Source: Dehalogenimonas sp. W (GTDB taxonomy: Bacteria > Chloroflexota > Dehalococcoidia > Dehalococcoidales > Dehalococcoidaceae). From it: a DNA stretch of 64,000 bases. A program made the position numbers and the translations under genes. The notes beneath the pieces were generated by a model, which was given only the letters and a program-made list of their open reading frames with translations, did no database searches and was not told the DNA's origin. The stretch spans positions 496,001 to 560,000 of the forward strand of contig NZ_CP146612.1 of the NCBI RefSeq assembly GCF_037094495.1, read 5' to 3'. This document shows, in pieces, positions 16,938 to 25,933 of the stretch; position 1 is the stretch's first letter, and each line of letters opens with the position of its first letter.

Positions 16938-18443
16938 ATGAGTAAATTCCATTCCACCATATCCCGCAGAGATTTCATGAAAGCATTGGGGATTACCGGG
17001 GCCGGTCTGGGAGCCGCCTCCTTGCTCAGCCCCCAGTTTCAGGATCTGGACGATATGATTTCAGCCAGCGCATCCCAAAACCAATACCCCTGGTGGGTCA
17101 GGCGGGTTGACGAGCCTACAGTAGAAGTAGATTGGACCATGAAGTCCCGCTGGAGTGAGGTCAATACGCTTCGTGGCTCAAGTTTCTATATGAATTCATA
17201 CATTACTCCGGAGGAGCAGAACGCCAGACAGGCCCAACAGGCCGCGTGGCATCAGCAATGGCTGGAAGAAAACAAACCCGGGTGGGCTTTACGAGACCGG
17301 GCGTTCTCCGGAGCGGCGGATGAGGGCGGCGTTTCCAACACTTTCATGGGAACAAAACGAGTCGCCGGTCCGGAAGACCTGGGTGTGCCAAAATACTCGG
17401 GGACCCCGGAGGAGAATTCGCGTCTGATACGAAGCGCTTTACGCTTTTTCGGTTGTATGAGCGTAGGTTTCGTAGAACTGGATCCATTGACAACCGAAAA
17501 ATTCATCTACTCGTATGAACCGGGCGGACGTCGCCAAATCACCTGGAAAGCAGACGGGCCTTTTGAAACCGCCACAGAACACGCTCATCCGCTGGATGCC
17601 CGGAATGTGATTGTCATGGTCAACCAGGAGAACCATGAATTGTGGAAACGCTCCAATACCTTGTTACAAGTCCAGATTCGTTACCAGCGGGCGGCTAACA
17701 TCCAGGAAAGGGTTCAGAACTTCCTCGGCGGTCTCGGATACTGGGCTTTGTCCGAGGGAGGAAATGGCACCGGTAACGCACCGGCTTTATCTATCATGGC
17801 CGGTTTGGGCGAGTTAGGCCGAATCCAGCGGACCATCACACCAGAATGGGGCCCGACTGTCGGTATTTTCCGTTACATTACCGATATGCCGGTTGAGGCA
17901 GGAAAGCCGATTGACGCCGGTTTCTGGCGCTTCTGCTTTACCTGTAAGAAATGTGCCGAGGCTTGTGGTGAGGGCGCCTTAAGCCTGGCAGATGAACCGA
18001 CGTGGGATCCCTCGGAAAACGCCACCCCCTATACACCGGTAACCGGCCATGATCCGGCTGACCGCCCCGGAGCCCTCCCCGCTCAGCCCGGCGGCTGGCA
18101 CCAGGGTGGCGCCAAGGTCTTCTATGAAGACTCACGCAAATGCCGGGCATGGAAGATGCACGCCAATACCTGTAACTCAGGCCGCTGTCACGGCGTCTGT
18201 ACTTTCACTAAACACCACTATGCCTCTATCCATGAAACCGTCCTGGCGGTTCAGTCGGCAACACCTATTTTCAATTCATTCTTCAAGGAGATGGATGATC
18301 TGATGGGTTACGGCCTAGCAGGTTGGGCGCACGACGATTATTCCGCACCAGATGATAAACGGACCAGTGCGGTGGATGAATTTTGGAACTATCAGCTCCC
18401 AGTGTACGGCATTGATACGTCAGTGGGCCAGAGCTACCAATAA
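16938..18443 (+). CDS. rdhA: Reductive dehalogenase catalytic subunit RdhA
   Basis: 501 residues, the longest in the window. Tat leader SRRDFMKALGITGAGLGAA; YPWWVRRVDEPTVEVDW; SGTPEENSRLIRSALRFFGC. The first cluster motif is CFTCKKCAEAC with Gly in place of the usual Pro. The second is expanded to CX9CX4CX3C (from KCRAWKMHANTC to RCHGVC). The start follows AGAGGGGGAA. The 200-base upstream spacer lacks the bipartite element found at the other two loci. There is no neighbouring rdhB. A strong terminator follows at 18465-18496. It is a Tat-exported dehalogenase of unknown substrate. Confidence 0.95.
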   Translation: MSKFHSTISRRDFMKALGITGAGLGAASLLSPQFQDLDDMISASASQNQYPWWVRRVDEPTVEVDWTMKSRWSEVNTLRGSSFYMNSYITPEEQNARQAQQAAWHQQWLEENKPGWALRDRAFSGAADEGGVSNTFMGTKRVAGPEDLGVPKYSGTPEENSRLIRSALRFFGCMSVGFVELDPLTTEKFIYSYEPGGRRQITWKADGPFETATEHAHPLDARNVIVMVNQENHELWKRSNTLLQVQIRYQRAANIQERVQNFLGGLGYWALSEGGNGTGNAPALSIMAGLGELGRIQRTITPEWGPTVGIFRYITDMPVEAGKPIDAGFWRFCFTCKKCAEACGEGALSLADEPTWDPSENATPYTPVTGHDPADRPGALPAQPGGWHQGGAKVFYEDSRKCRAWKMHANTCNSGRCHGVCTFTKHHYASIHETVLAVQSATPIFNSFFKEMDDLMGYGLAGWAHDDYSAPDDKRTSAVDEFWNYQLPVYGIDTSVGQSYQ

Positions 18444-18464
18444 ACATATCCCATCATTCGCCAA

Positions 18465-18496
18465 CCGGAGGGGGTGCAGCACTGCACCCCCTCCGG
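18465..18496 (+). terminator. Terminator after rdhA
   Basis: CCGGAGGGGGTGCA and TGCACCCCCTCCGG pair over 14 bp with a four-base loop, starting 22 bases after the rdhA stop. The following ATATTTAAG is only moderately T-rich. Confidence 0.8.
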
Positions 18497-18661
18497 ATAT
18501 TTAAGCCCAAACCGGCAAGGATGACCATGTCGGTCATCCTGTGCTATAATCAATGCACTTTGAACCCGTGACACACTGATTAACACATCTCTTCACTCCG
18601 CCTGGGACACCCGGTGGAGCTTCTTTTATTCACCATTGATTTTTAATTTCCAGGGGCTGTC

Positions 18662-20269
18662 GTGATTTCCAATATTGAAGAAGACAAAACAAATTTAACG
18701 CCGTTTCAAAAAGAGGTGGCCCGGCGGCGCACCTTCGCCATCATTTCGCACCCGGACGCCGGTAAAACCACCCTCACGGAGAAGTTCCTGCTTTACGCCG
18801 GTGCCTTGGCCTTGGCCGGTTCGGTGCGGGCACGCTCCAGTCAGCAGCATACCGCATCAGACTGGATGAGTATGGAAAAACAGCGGGGTATCTCCATCTC
18901 CGCCACCGCCCTGGAAATGGAATATCAGGGCTTTCATATCAATCTGCTGGATACCCCCGGCCATCAGGATTTTTCTGAAGATACCTACCGCACGCTGATG
19001 GCGGTTGACAGTGCGGTCATGGTGCTGGACAGCGCCAAGGGTATTGAACCGCAGACTGAGAAACTCTTCAAGGTCTGCCGGATGCGGGGCATCCCGATTC
19101 TGAGCTTCATCAACAAGCTGGACCATCCCGGCCGGGACCCGCTGGAACTGCTGGATGAAATTGAACGGCTGCTGGGCATTACCGCCGTGCCGATGAACTG
19201 GCCGGTCGGGCAGGCACCGGACTTTAAAGGGGTTTATGACCTCAATGACCACCGGCTGCGCCTGTTCCAGCGGACGGAAGGCAACAAGTTCCGGGTGCCG
19301 GTACGGCTGTCCGGCATGGATGACCCTTCGTTACCTGCTTTAATCGGTGAAGCCACCCACCGACAGCTGACCGAAGAAATCGCTTTGCTTGCCGGAGTGG
19401 TCAGTAAGTTTGACCGGGCGCGTTTCCTGGCCGGTGAAATGACGCCGGTTTATTTCGGCAGCGCCTTAAATAATTTCGGCGTAGAGCCATTTTTAGAGGC
19501 GGTGCTGGAGCTGGCGCCGCCGCCGTCTATCCGTCATACCGAACAGGGTATTATTGACCCGATCAGCGAAGATTTTCGCGGTTTCGTTTTCAAACTCCAG
19601 GCTAATATTGACCCGCGGCACCGGGACCGCATGGCCTTCGTCCGGGTCTGTTCCGGACATTTCAAAAAAGATATGCAGGTGCTGAATCCACGTTTAAAGC
19701 AGCAGATACGCCTTTCGCGGTCCTTCCGCCTATTCGGTCGGGAACGGGAAACAGTTGAGGAAGCCTTCCCCGGCGACGTCATCGGCATCATCAGCCCCGG
19801 CCAGTTGACCATCGGCGATACCGTCACCACCGGCAAACCTATTGATTACGCCCGGATACCCACCTTCCCGCCGGAACATTTCGGACTATTGTTCAATGAT
19901 GATGTCACCCGCTACAAACAGTTCAACAAAGGCCTGGAACAGTTGGAAGAAGAAGGCGCAATCCAGATCTTCTTTGCAGAAGATTCGCTCAAACGGGAGC
20001 CGATCATGGCTGCCGTCGGCGAACTCCAGTTTGATGTGGTAATGGCGCGGCTGAAAGATGAGTACGGCGTTGAAGCCCGGCTATCCCGGCTGGGTTTTAC
20101 CGGAGCCCGGTGGGCAAGAAACAGCAAATCCGAGCGGCTCGCCCTACCCCGAAGCGTCCGGCGTTGCCGGGATCGCCACGGTGAAACGGTCATCCTGTTC
20201 AATTCTGAATGGGAACTGGACTATATCCGCCGGGAGAACCCGGGCCTGACGCTGGCGGAGATGGTCTGA
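18662..20269 (+). CDS. prfC: Peptide chain release factor 3
   Basis: 535 residues from a GTG start. Translational GTPase motifs: FAIISHPDAGKTTLTEK (P-loop), QRGISISATALEM (switch I), LLDTPGHQDFSEDTYR (switch II), SFINKLDHPGRDPLEL (NKxD). The long domain II/III with FGLLFNDDVTRYKQFNKGLEQLEEEGAIQIF is specific for RF3 rather than EF-G. It recycles RF1/RF2 after peptide release. It is monocistronic with a leader of about 100 bases. Confidence 0.95.
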   Translation: MISNIEEDKTNLTPFQKEVARRRTFAIISHPDAGKTTLTEKFLLYAGALALAGSVRARSSQQHTASDWMSMEKQRGISISATALEMEYQGFHINLLDTPGHQDFSEDTYRTLMAVDSAVMVLDSAKGIEPQTEKLFKVCRMRGIPILSFINKLDHPGRDPLELLDEIERLLGITAVPMNWPVGQAPDFKGVYDLNDHRLRLFQRTEGNKFRVPVRLSGMDDPSLPALIGEATHRQLTEEIALLAGVVSKFDRARFLAGEMTPVYFGSALNNFGVEPFLEAVLELAPPPSIRHTEQGIIDPISEDFRGFVFKLQANIDPRHRDRMAFVRVCSGHFKKDMQVLNPRLKQQIRLSRSFRLFGRERETVEEAFPGDVIGIISPGQLTIGDTVTTGKPIDYARIPTFPPEHFGLLFNDDVTRYKQFNKGLEQLEEEGAIQIFFAEDSLKREPIMAAVGELQFDVVMARLKDEYGVEARLSRLGFTGARWARNSKSERLALPRSVRRCRDRHGETVILFNSEWELDYIRRENPGLTLAEMV

Positions 20270-20294
20270 ACGGTGGCAGGATTGTTTATTCTTA

Positions 20295-20323
20295 TTGACC
20301 CAAGCCCCGTTGGTGCTTATAAT
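20295..20323 (+). promoter_or_regulatory. Promoter of the uspA-trkA operon
   Basis: TTGACC at 20295-20300, a 17-base spacer and TATAAT at 20318-20323: eleven of twelve consensus positions. The uspA ATG follows about 31 bases later. Confidence 0.75.
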
Positions 20324-20354
20324 AGCCTGACGTGATGTTATTGCGTCGCAAAAT

Positions 20355-20789
20355 ATGATTGAATATCAAACTTTACTGGTTCCGGTGGCTGGACGTCCCG
20401 AGGATGAGGATGCCCTGGAGCTGGCCTGCAATCTGGCCAGGTGCGCCGGTAATCCCCGGGTGGTGGTGACCCACGTCATTTCAGTTGACCGATCACTGCC
20501 GCTGGATGCCGAGCTTGACGCTGAAATCGCCCGCGCCGAAGGCGTGTTGTCGCGGTTTGAAAATCTGGCCCAAAAATTCAACATCCGGATTGAAACCAAC
20601 CTGCTGCAGGCCCGCTCGGTCGGGCCGGCCATCGTTGATGAAGCGGTGGAACAGAAAGCCGACGCCATCATCATCGGTTCAGGCTACAAGACCCACTTCG
20701 GAGAATTCTGCCTCGGCGAAGTGGTGCCGTATGTCCTTCAAAACGCCCCGTGCCGGGTAATTCTGGACCACCGGCCCCAGTTCCTGTAA
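20355..20789 (+). CDS. Universal stress protein (UspA family)
   Basis: 144 residues with a single Usp fold: LLVPVAGRPEDEDALELACNLA at the N-terminus, AIVDEAVEQKADAIIIGSGYKTHFGEFCLGEVVPYVLQNAPCRVILDHRP at the end. The ATP-binding Gly motif (G2xG9G(S/T)) is modified here, with FCLGEVV in place of GSV. It is followed after ten bases by two TrkA-type genes on the same strand. Usp domains paired with TrkA suggest a role in regulating potassium or amino acid transport, but this is inferred from position. Confidence 0.88.
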   Translation: MIEYQTLLVPVAGRPEDEDALELACNLARCAGNPRVVVTHVISVDRSLPLDAELDAEIARAEGVLSRFENLAQKFNIRIETNLLQARSVGPAIVDEAVEQKADAIIIGSGYKTHFGEFCLGEVVPYVLQNAPCRVILDHRPQFL

Positions 20790-20799
20790 GGAGTTTCGC

Positions 20800-21198
20800 A
20801 TGAAAGTCATTATCATGGGTTGCGGGCGCGTCGGCGCTCAACTGGCGTCGCTGCTGGATGCCGAAGGCCACGACGTCATCGCTTTGGATACCGACTCCTA
20901 TTCCTTCCGCCGTCTGCCGCAGGAATTCAAGGGTACCGCCCTGGTGGGCAACGGCCTGGAAGAGGACACACTGAAGAAAGCCGGCATAGAAGATGCCGAT
21001 GCTTTCGTCGCCGTCACCGAGGGCGACAACCGCAACGTCATGGCCGCGCAGATGGCTCAAAAGATCTTTAACGTCCCCAAGGTGCTCTGCCGCATCTATG
21101 ACCCGTTGCGCCGAGACCTGTATACCATCCTCGGTCTGGAGGCGTTGAGCCCCACCACCATTTTTGCCGAACTCTTGAAAGAAAAGCTGGAGAGCTAA
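20800..21198 (+). CDS. TrkA-N domain protein (NAD-binding potassium transport regulator)
   Basis: 132 residues, essentially a lone RCK/TrkA-N Rossmann domain: MKVIIMGCGRVGAQLASLLDAEGHDVIALD, then DADAFVAVTEGDNRNVMAAQMAQ and VLCRIYDPLR. No TrkA-C domain. It ends one base before the next TrkA gene's ATG. Together they resemble split or paired regulatory subunits of a Trk/Ktr potassium uptake system. No TrkH/KtrB membrane subunit is in this window. Confidence 0.9.
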   Translation: MKVIIMGCGRVGAQLASLLDAEGHDVIALDTDSYSFRRLPQEFKGTALVGNGLEEDTLKKAGIEDADAFVAVTEGDNRNVMAAQMAQKIFNVPKVLCRIYDPLRRDLYTILGLEALSPTTIFAELLKEKLES

Positions 21199-21864
21199 AT
21201 GTACATCATTATTGTCGGCGGCGGCCGCCTGGGTTATTCACTAACTAAAGCCCTGCTGGGCGAAGGCCATGAGATACTGGTCATTGAACGTGATGCTGCT
21301 GTTTGTGACAGCATCAACCGGGAACTGGGCAGCATCTGCCTGCGAGGCGATGCCTGCGAAACCGCCACCCAGGCAACCGCCGGAACCGGCCGGGCAGATA
21401 TGATGATTGCCGTCACCGGTGGTGATGAGGACAATCTGGTAGCCTGCCAGGTGGGCAAATACCGCTTCAATGTCCCCCGCACCGTAGCCCGGGTTCGCGA
21501 TCCCCGCAACGAAGCTATTTTCAAGAAACTGGGCGTTGACGTCACCGTCAATTCCACCAATATTATTCTGGAGCGCATTGAACACGAGGTGCCTTCGCAT
21601 CCGCTGACCCACCTGTTCTGCATCACCGGTGATCAGCGTGACCTGGAGATACTGGAAATCAAAGCGGACACCGGGGAAGCCATCGGTAAGACGATGAATG
21701 ACATTGACCTGCCGGATAAGGTGGTATTGAGCCTGATCATCCGCCGCAATGAAAAGCCGTTCGTCCCGCGTGGCGACACCGTATTTCAGAAGGGCGATCA
21801 GATTATCGCGGTGGCCCCAACTGAAGCAGAAGAAACCCTGCAGCGGTTGTTCAGCGGCAGTTAA
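21199..21864 (+). CDS. TrkA family potassium transport regulator (TrkA-N plus TrkA-C)
   Basis: 221 residues: TrkA-N Rossmann domain (MYIIIVGGGRLGYSLTKALLGEGHEILVIERD; GDACETATQATAGTGRADMMIAVTGGDEDNLV) and a C-terminal RCK_C domain (about 140-221; DKVVLSLIIRRNEKPFVPRGDTVFQKGDQIIAVA). It is adjacent to, and immediately follows, the shorter TrkA-N gene, the third gene of the usp-trk operon. It is probably a cytoplasmic nucleotide-sensing subunit of a K+ transporter. Confidence 0.92.
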   Translation: MYIIIVGGGRLGYSLTKALLGEGHEILVIERDAAVCDSINRELGSICLRGDACETATQATAGTGRADMMIAVTGGDEDNLVACQVGKYRFNVPRTVARVRDPRNEAIFKKLGVDVTVNSTNIILERIEHEVPSHPLTHLFCITGDQRDLEILEIKADTGEAIGKTMNDIDLPDKVVLSLIIRRNEKPFVPRGDTVFQKGDQIIAVAPTEAEETLQRLFSGS

Positions 21865-21875
21865 AAAAAGAGCCG

Positions 21876-22373
21876 TCAGACGGCGGCTTCAGCCGGTTCC
21901 CCGTCCTCTACCAGCGGAATGCCCAGTTCCCCGGCGATCAGCCGTGCCGTTTCCTCAGCTATTTCACCAGTAATGGCAATGCATTGGGCCATATGCACCG
22001 GAGAACCCATGACCATATCACGGGTCAATTTACGGCAGCAGACGGAGTGCCGCCGGGAGATAAAAAATTCATGCAGTTTGCGGGACAGCGCCAGGGCTTT
22101 TTCTGACCGCGGATCTCCAGGTGCCGTCCGGCCGAAAAACATCCCGATGGCCAATACTCCGCCGGACAGGGCGCCGCATGTACAGCCAGCCCCGCCAAAG
22201 CCTACCGGAAAGCCTGATGCCGCCGCCACCAGCTCTTCCGGCCAATCGGTTTCAAACTCATCACTGATCGTCTTAACGATGGCTTCGGAGCAATAGTAAT
22301 CCCAGTTGGTGTAATAGCCCTAGGCAATGCGCCGAACCCGCATCGGGTTAATAAAGCAGGCTCTGGATGTCAT
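21876..22373 (-). pseudogene. C_GCAxxG_C_C family protein gene interrupted by an amber codon
   Basis: The frame from an ATG at 22373 gives MTSRACFINPMRVRRIA, then TAG at 22322-22320, then continues in frame (GYYTNWDYYCSEAIVKTI...) to 21876. The rest carries GFGGAGCTCGALSGG and a downstream CC pair typical of the Cys-rich C_GCAxxG_C_C family (putative redox or metal-binding proteins). The family's first conserved Cys (YYCSEA) lies between the TAG and the next possible start, a GTG at 22229, so initiation there would lose it. Either the gene is broken, the TAG is suppressed, or there is a sequencing error. Because the stop is UAG, selenocysteine does not explain it. Confidence 0.65.
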
Positions 22374-22481
22374 CGGCACGCACCTAACATTTTATAATTA
22401 TTCTACCCGATAAACCTGATTCCGGCAATTTTGGTCCGGCCTGTGGTAAAATCAGGCCATCAATTCAGGAGTAACTCTATT

Positions 22482-23477
22482 TTGCGCTACCTGCTGGCTG
22501 GACCGGATGATTTTTCCCTCAAAGCCAGGCTGGCTGAGATTAAAGCCGGACTGGGCGACCCTCAAATACTGGATACCGCCACCAATGTTTTTGAAGGGGC
22601 ATCCGTATCGCCGGGTGAATTTCGCCTGGTAGTGAACGCCATGCCTTTCCTGGCCCCGGTGCGTTTAATCATCGTAAAAGGGTTGCTGAGCCGTTTTAAG
22701 AAATCAGAAGCCGCCGGGAAAAAGAAGAAAACGAAGGAAAATCAGGATTCAGACGTTTTGGAAATGGCTGAAATCATCCGCAACGCCCCCCCGTCAACCG
22801 TACTGGTGCTGATAGAAAGCGAATTACTGAAAAGCAATCCGCTGTTCAAAGCGCTTGAGACTGACCTTAAAACCGAGGATTTCCCGCCGCCGAACAAGCC
22901 GCGAGTGAAGGAATGGGTCGGTCAGAGAGTGAACCAGGCCGGCGGACACATCACGCCCCCGGCCATCAACCTGCTGGTCCAATATATCGGTACCGATCTC
23001 TGGACAGCCGCCGCGGAAGTGGAGAAACTGACGCTTTACGCCGATAACCGCCAGATCACCGAAGAAGATGTGAAGTTACTGGTGGGCAACGCGCAGGAAG
23101 CAAGTATCTTCAGCCTGGTGGACGGTATTTTTGAACAACGCCTGAAAAACGCCGCAGCGGCGCTGGAAAGCCTGAAAGCCGGCGGCGTATCCTCTAGTTA
23201 CATCATCACCATGATTGCCCGGCAACTCAAAATGGTCATTCAGATCAAGGACCTGAAAGGCCGCGGCGTAAAAGACACAGAAATCAGACGACTATTGGGT
23301 TTAAGCAATGATTTCGTCTGGCAGAAAACCCTGCAACAAGCCGGGCGTCAATCCATCGCCCGCTTCAAGGAGATATTCAGCCGGTTGCTGGAAACCGATG
23401 TCGCCATCAAGACCGGTCAACTGGATGAAATCACCGCCGTTGACTTGCTGGTGGCGGAACTGGCCTCTGCCGGCTGA
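22482..23477 (+). CDS. holA: DNA polymerase III delta subunit
   Basis: About 331 residues from a TTG at 22482 preceded by CAGGAG; a longer frame upstream overlaps the promoter. The N-terminus LRYLLAGPDDFSLKARLAEIK and RLIIVKGLLSRF match the HolA clamp-loader fold, with AINLLVQYIGTDLWTAAAEVEKLTLYA and EASIFSLVDGIFEQRLKNAAAALESL in the helical domains. Delta opens the beta clamp for loading onto DNA. It is monocistronic and ends at the terminator at 23500-23527. Confidence 0.9.
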   Translation: MRYLLAGPDDFSLKARLAEIKAGLGDPQILDTATNVFEGASVSPGEFRLVVNAMPFLAPVRLIIVKGLLSRFKKSEAAGKKKKTKENQDSDVLEMAEIIRNAPPSTVLVLIESELLKSNPLFKALETDLKTEDFPPPNKPRVKEWVGQRVNQAGGHITPPAINLLVQYIGTDLWTAAAEVEKLTLYADNRQITEEDVKLLVGNAQEASIFSLVDGIFEQRLKNAAAALESLKAGGVSSSYIITMIARQLKMVIQIKDLKGRGVKDTEIRRLLGLSNDFVWQKTLQQAGRQSIARFKEIFSRLLETDVAIKTGQLDEITAVDLLVAELASAG

Positions 23478-23499
23478 TTAAACTTGCGGACGAAAAGCT

Positions 23500-23527
23500 A
23501 AGGGGGAGTCTGAAAAGACTCCCCCTT
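23500..23527. terminator. Bidirectional terminator between holA and rdhB
   Basis: AAGGGGGAGTC and GACTCCCCCTT pair over 11 bp around TGAAAA; GTTTTT follows on the plus strand and AGCTTTT on the minus strand. It closes both holA and the convergent rdhB. Confidence 0.9.
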
Positions 23528-23555
23528 GTTTTTACGATATTCAGTTGTCCTGAGA

Positions 23556-23822
23556 TTAGGCCTTGTGGCGGACTACCAGCTGCCAGGTCACGACCAGCAG
23601 GATTACGGCCGGGAGACCGGTAATCAACAGGAACATGTTGGCGGCGGTGGGCTCCAGCTCAGCCAGAGAACCGAAGTAGTTCTGGATGGTGAAGAGGAGC
23701 AGGAACAGGCCGACCAAACCGACGACCCATTCGTACCATTTCATGGTGATGCCCTTGTCCTTCAGGAAGCTGAAGAGCCAGATCAGGAAGGCGCCCAGTA
23801 GAAGACCGATGATTAACCACAT
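23556..23822 (-). CDS. rdhB: Orphan reductive dehalogenase membrane anchor RdhB
   Basis: 88 residues with three hydrophobic segments. The sequence WYEWVVGLVGLFLLLFTIQN, then FGSLAELEPTAANMFLLIT and LPAVILLVVTWQL, is the RdhB pattern as I know it from Dehalococcoidia (WYEW, FTIQN, E-x-EPTAA, GLP). RdhB is thought to hold the Tat-exported RdhA on the outer face of the membrane. Here it stands alone between holA and selB with its own promoter and terminator; the nearest rdhA is over 5 kb away. AAGGAGGT precedes the ATG. It may serve several RdhA proteins; that is inference. Confidence 0.88.
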   Translation of the reverse strand: MWLIIGLLLGAFLIWLFSFLKDKGITMKWYEWVVGLVGLFLLLFTIQNYFGSLAELEPTAANMFLLITGLPAVILLVVTWQLVVRHKA

Positions 23823-23873
23823 AGTGCTTGATACCTCCTTATTTTTTCCTTATTATTCCCTAACTTTTGACTT

Positions 23874-23902
23874 ATTATAATGGCTGTCCGGCCACCTGTC
23901 AA
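23874..23902 (-). promoter_or_regulatory. Perfect-consensus sigma-70 promoter of orphan rdhB
   Basis: On the minus strand TTGACA (23902-23897), a 17-base spacer and TATAAT (23879-23874) match the consensus at all twelve positions and in spacing. The predicted start is about 45 bases upstream of the rdhB ATG. No palindromic operator is seen beside it, suggesting strong constitutive expression. Confidence 0.85.
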
Positions 23903-24046
23903 GACCCTGTATCTTAATGTTTTAATCGTAAACACTGTTTTTAGGCCTAAGCATTTATGCTTAATTTTTTGAATTACCAAAAATAACCCCGGGCAAAGTT
24001 ACCAAAATCTCAGTTTTACGGGTCAAACAATAACACCGCCGTCCGG

Positions 24047-25930
24047 TTATGCCAGTTTTCTGGCCGGTACCCGGATGTTATCCTGGCGGCGGGTCAGGCC
24101 CTCCTGATCAAGGCGGGTCAGGAACGGAATGCTGTACTTGCGGGAAAACCCGGTCAAGCTGCTCATGTCCTGAATGCTCAACTGCCCCTTTTCTTTCAGC
24201 AGGTCAATTACTTTTTGCCGGAGGGTGGTGTATTGGGCGGCCGTCAGCAGTATTCCATCCGGCAATTCAATAATCTTGCGTTGCTCCAGCATATAACGCA
24301 ACACCGGTGACGCCCCGGCAACAGACTGCAGCAATTCGGTGCGGGTCGGCGGTGCAGCCGGGTTATGCTCAATAGCGCCCACAATTCGTTTTTCCATTTC
24401 GGTCTGGCCGCCGGAAAGCTGCGGCCGATGGGTTGACAACGCCAGCGTTTCTTCGGTGCGGCTGATAAGACCTTCTTTGGTCAGCTCTGCCGTCAGCGCC
24501 GTAAACAGCTCCGCTGGTAATTTTAGCCTGGCCGATGCTTCCGCCAGCGACAAGCCTTGTTTGAGCGGCTGCGCCTTGTGTTCCGCCGCCAGGTGTTCCA
24601 GGAGCGACTGCCGGCTGCTTTTCCAGAATGCGGCATCAACGAGCCATTCTCCCCTGATTACGATATCACCGTGTTTGGCCATTGCGTCAAGGGCTCCGGC
24701 AATGGTATTCGTACTGTAAGCACTGGCTTCCAGAAAACCGGTCCGCCGCTGAAAACGGGCTTTTTCAAGTTCGGTCAACACCAATGAATCCAGAGTCAGT
24801 GCCTGCCGGGCGGTGAGACGGGCAATCCGGTCGTCCGCCGTCTTAAGTTGGTAGCGTTCCGCCGCCGGATCCAGTATTTTTCCGCCGCCGATGGTATCCA
24901 CCGGAGAACTCCTGCGTAAAACAAACCGTTCGCCGATAAAACCGGCCACTTCCTGCGGTAGTCGCAATTGCACCAGCACCGGGCCGGCCGCGGCGGATAA
25001 TTCCTTACCGGCCAGCGGGATTACCCGGGCCGGAAGCTCCGCCGTCTCAAAGAACAGCGTTAATTCGGTGCCGGACTTGAGCGGCTGTTTAAGCCTCGGC
25101 AGCAGGCGCAATTCAGCGTCAAGGTAACGGGATAGCGGGGTCTCCGCGCCGCGGCGGACGATAACATCACCCCGCTGCAATTGTTCTTTCTTCACCCCGG
25201 ACAGATTCAAAGCCACCCGGGAACCCGGTCGCACCTGCCCCAAATGTTCCTTATAACTTTCAACGCCGCGGACCTGGGCCTTAAGACCTCCGGGCAGCAC
25301 CGTCACTTCATCGCCGACGGCTAGCGTGCCGTGGTGCAAGGTACCGGTAATTACCGTGCCGGCCCCTTTGATGGTGAAAACGCGGTCAATCGGCAGACGC
25401 GGTTTGCCGGTATCGTCCTGCCCTATCTCGTTCACCAGACTGCCGATGGCATCTTTCAGCGCGGTGAGCCCATGCCCATTTTTGGCGCTGAATTCAATGA
25501 TCGGCGCCTTTTCCAGCGAAGTTCCGGCCAGATGCCCAGCGATGTCGGCCATAACCAATTGCCGCCAGTCTTCATCAGCCAGGTCAACCTTATTCAGTAC
25601 CACCAGACCGCGTGAGATGCCCAGCAGGTCAATGATTTGCAGGTGTTCTTCCGTCTGGGGCATCCAACCATCATCAGCGGCTACAATAAGCATGACGGCA
25701 TCAATCCCGGTCAGACCCGGAATAACGTTGCGCACAAAATGCTGATGCCCCGGCACATCCACCAGTCCGATTTTTTCGCCACTCGGCAGCGCAAACCAGG
25801 CGAAACCCAGGTCAATGGTCATGCCGCGCTCTTTCTCTTCAGGCAGACGATCCGGATCAATAGACGTCAGCGCCTTGACCACGCTTGATTTGCCGTGGTC
25901 AATGTGGCCGGCAGTCCCGATGGTAATCAT
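24047..25930 (-). CDS. selB: Selenocysteine-specific translation elongation factor SelB
   Basis: 627 residues. GTPase motifs at the N-terminus: [51 protein letters not shown]-Tu-like domains II and III follow, then C-terminal winged-helix domains (about 430-627) that bind the SECIS hairpin in selenoprotein mRNA. It delivers Sec-tRNA to UGA codons. It starts three bases after selA and is the last gene of the selC-selD-selA-selB locus. Two UGA-containing genes in this window (selD and the DsbA-like gene at 46693-47313) are likely clients. Confidence 0.97.
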   Translation of the reverse strand: MITIGTAGHIDHGKSSVVKALTSIDPDRLPEEKERGMTIDLGFAWFALPSGEKIGLVDVPGHQHFVRNVIPGLTGIDAVMLIVAADDGWMPQTEEHLQIIDLLGISRGLVVLNKVDLADEDWRQLVMADIAGHLAGTSLEKAPIIEFSAKNGHGLTALKDAIGSLVNEIGQDDTGKPRLPIDRVFTIKGAGTVITGTLHHGTLAVGDEVTVLPGGLKAQVRGVESYKEHLGQVRPGSRVALNLSGVKKEQLQRGDVIVRRGAETPLSRYLDAELRLLPRLKQPLKSGTELTLFFETAELPARVIPLAGKELSAAAGPVLVQLRLPQEVAGFIGERFVLRRSSPVDTIGGGKILDPAAERYQLKTADDRIARLTARQALTLDSLVLTELEKARFQRRTGFLEASAYSTNTIAGALDAMAKHGDIVIRGEWLVDAAFWKSSRQSLLEHLAAEHKAQPLKQGLSLAEASARLKLPAELFTALTAELTKEGLISRTEETLALSTHRPQLSGGQTEMEKRIVGAIEHNPAAPPTRTELLQSVAGASPVLRYMLEQRKIIELPDGILLTAAQYTTLRQKVIDLLKEKGQLSIQDMSSLTGFSRKYSIPFLTRLDQEGLTRRQDNIRVPARKLA

Positions 25931-25933
25931 AGA

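Noticed and set aside
21876-22373. Selenocysteine in the C_GCAxxG_C_C gene
   Set aside because: The interrupting codon is TAG, not TGA, and no Cys is expected at that position.
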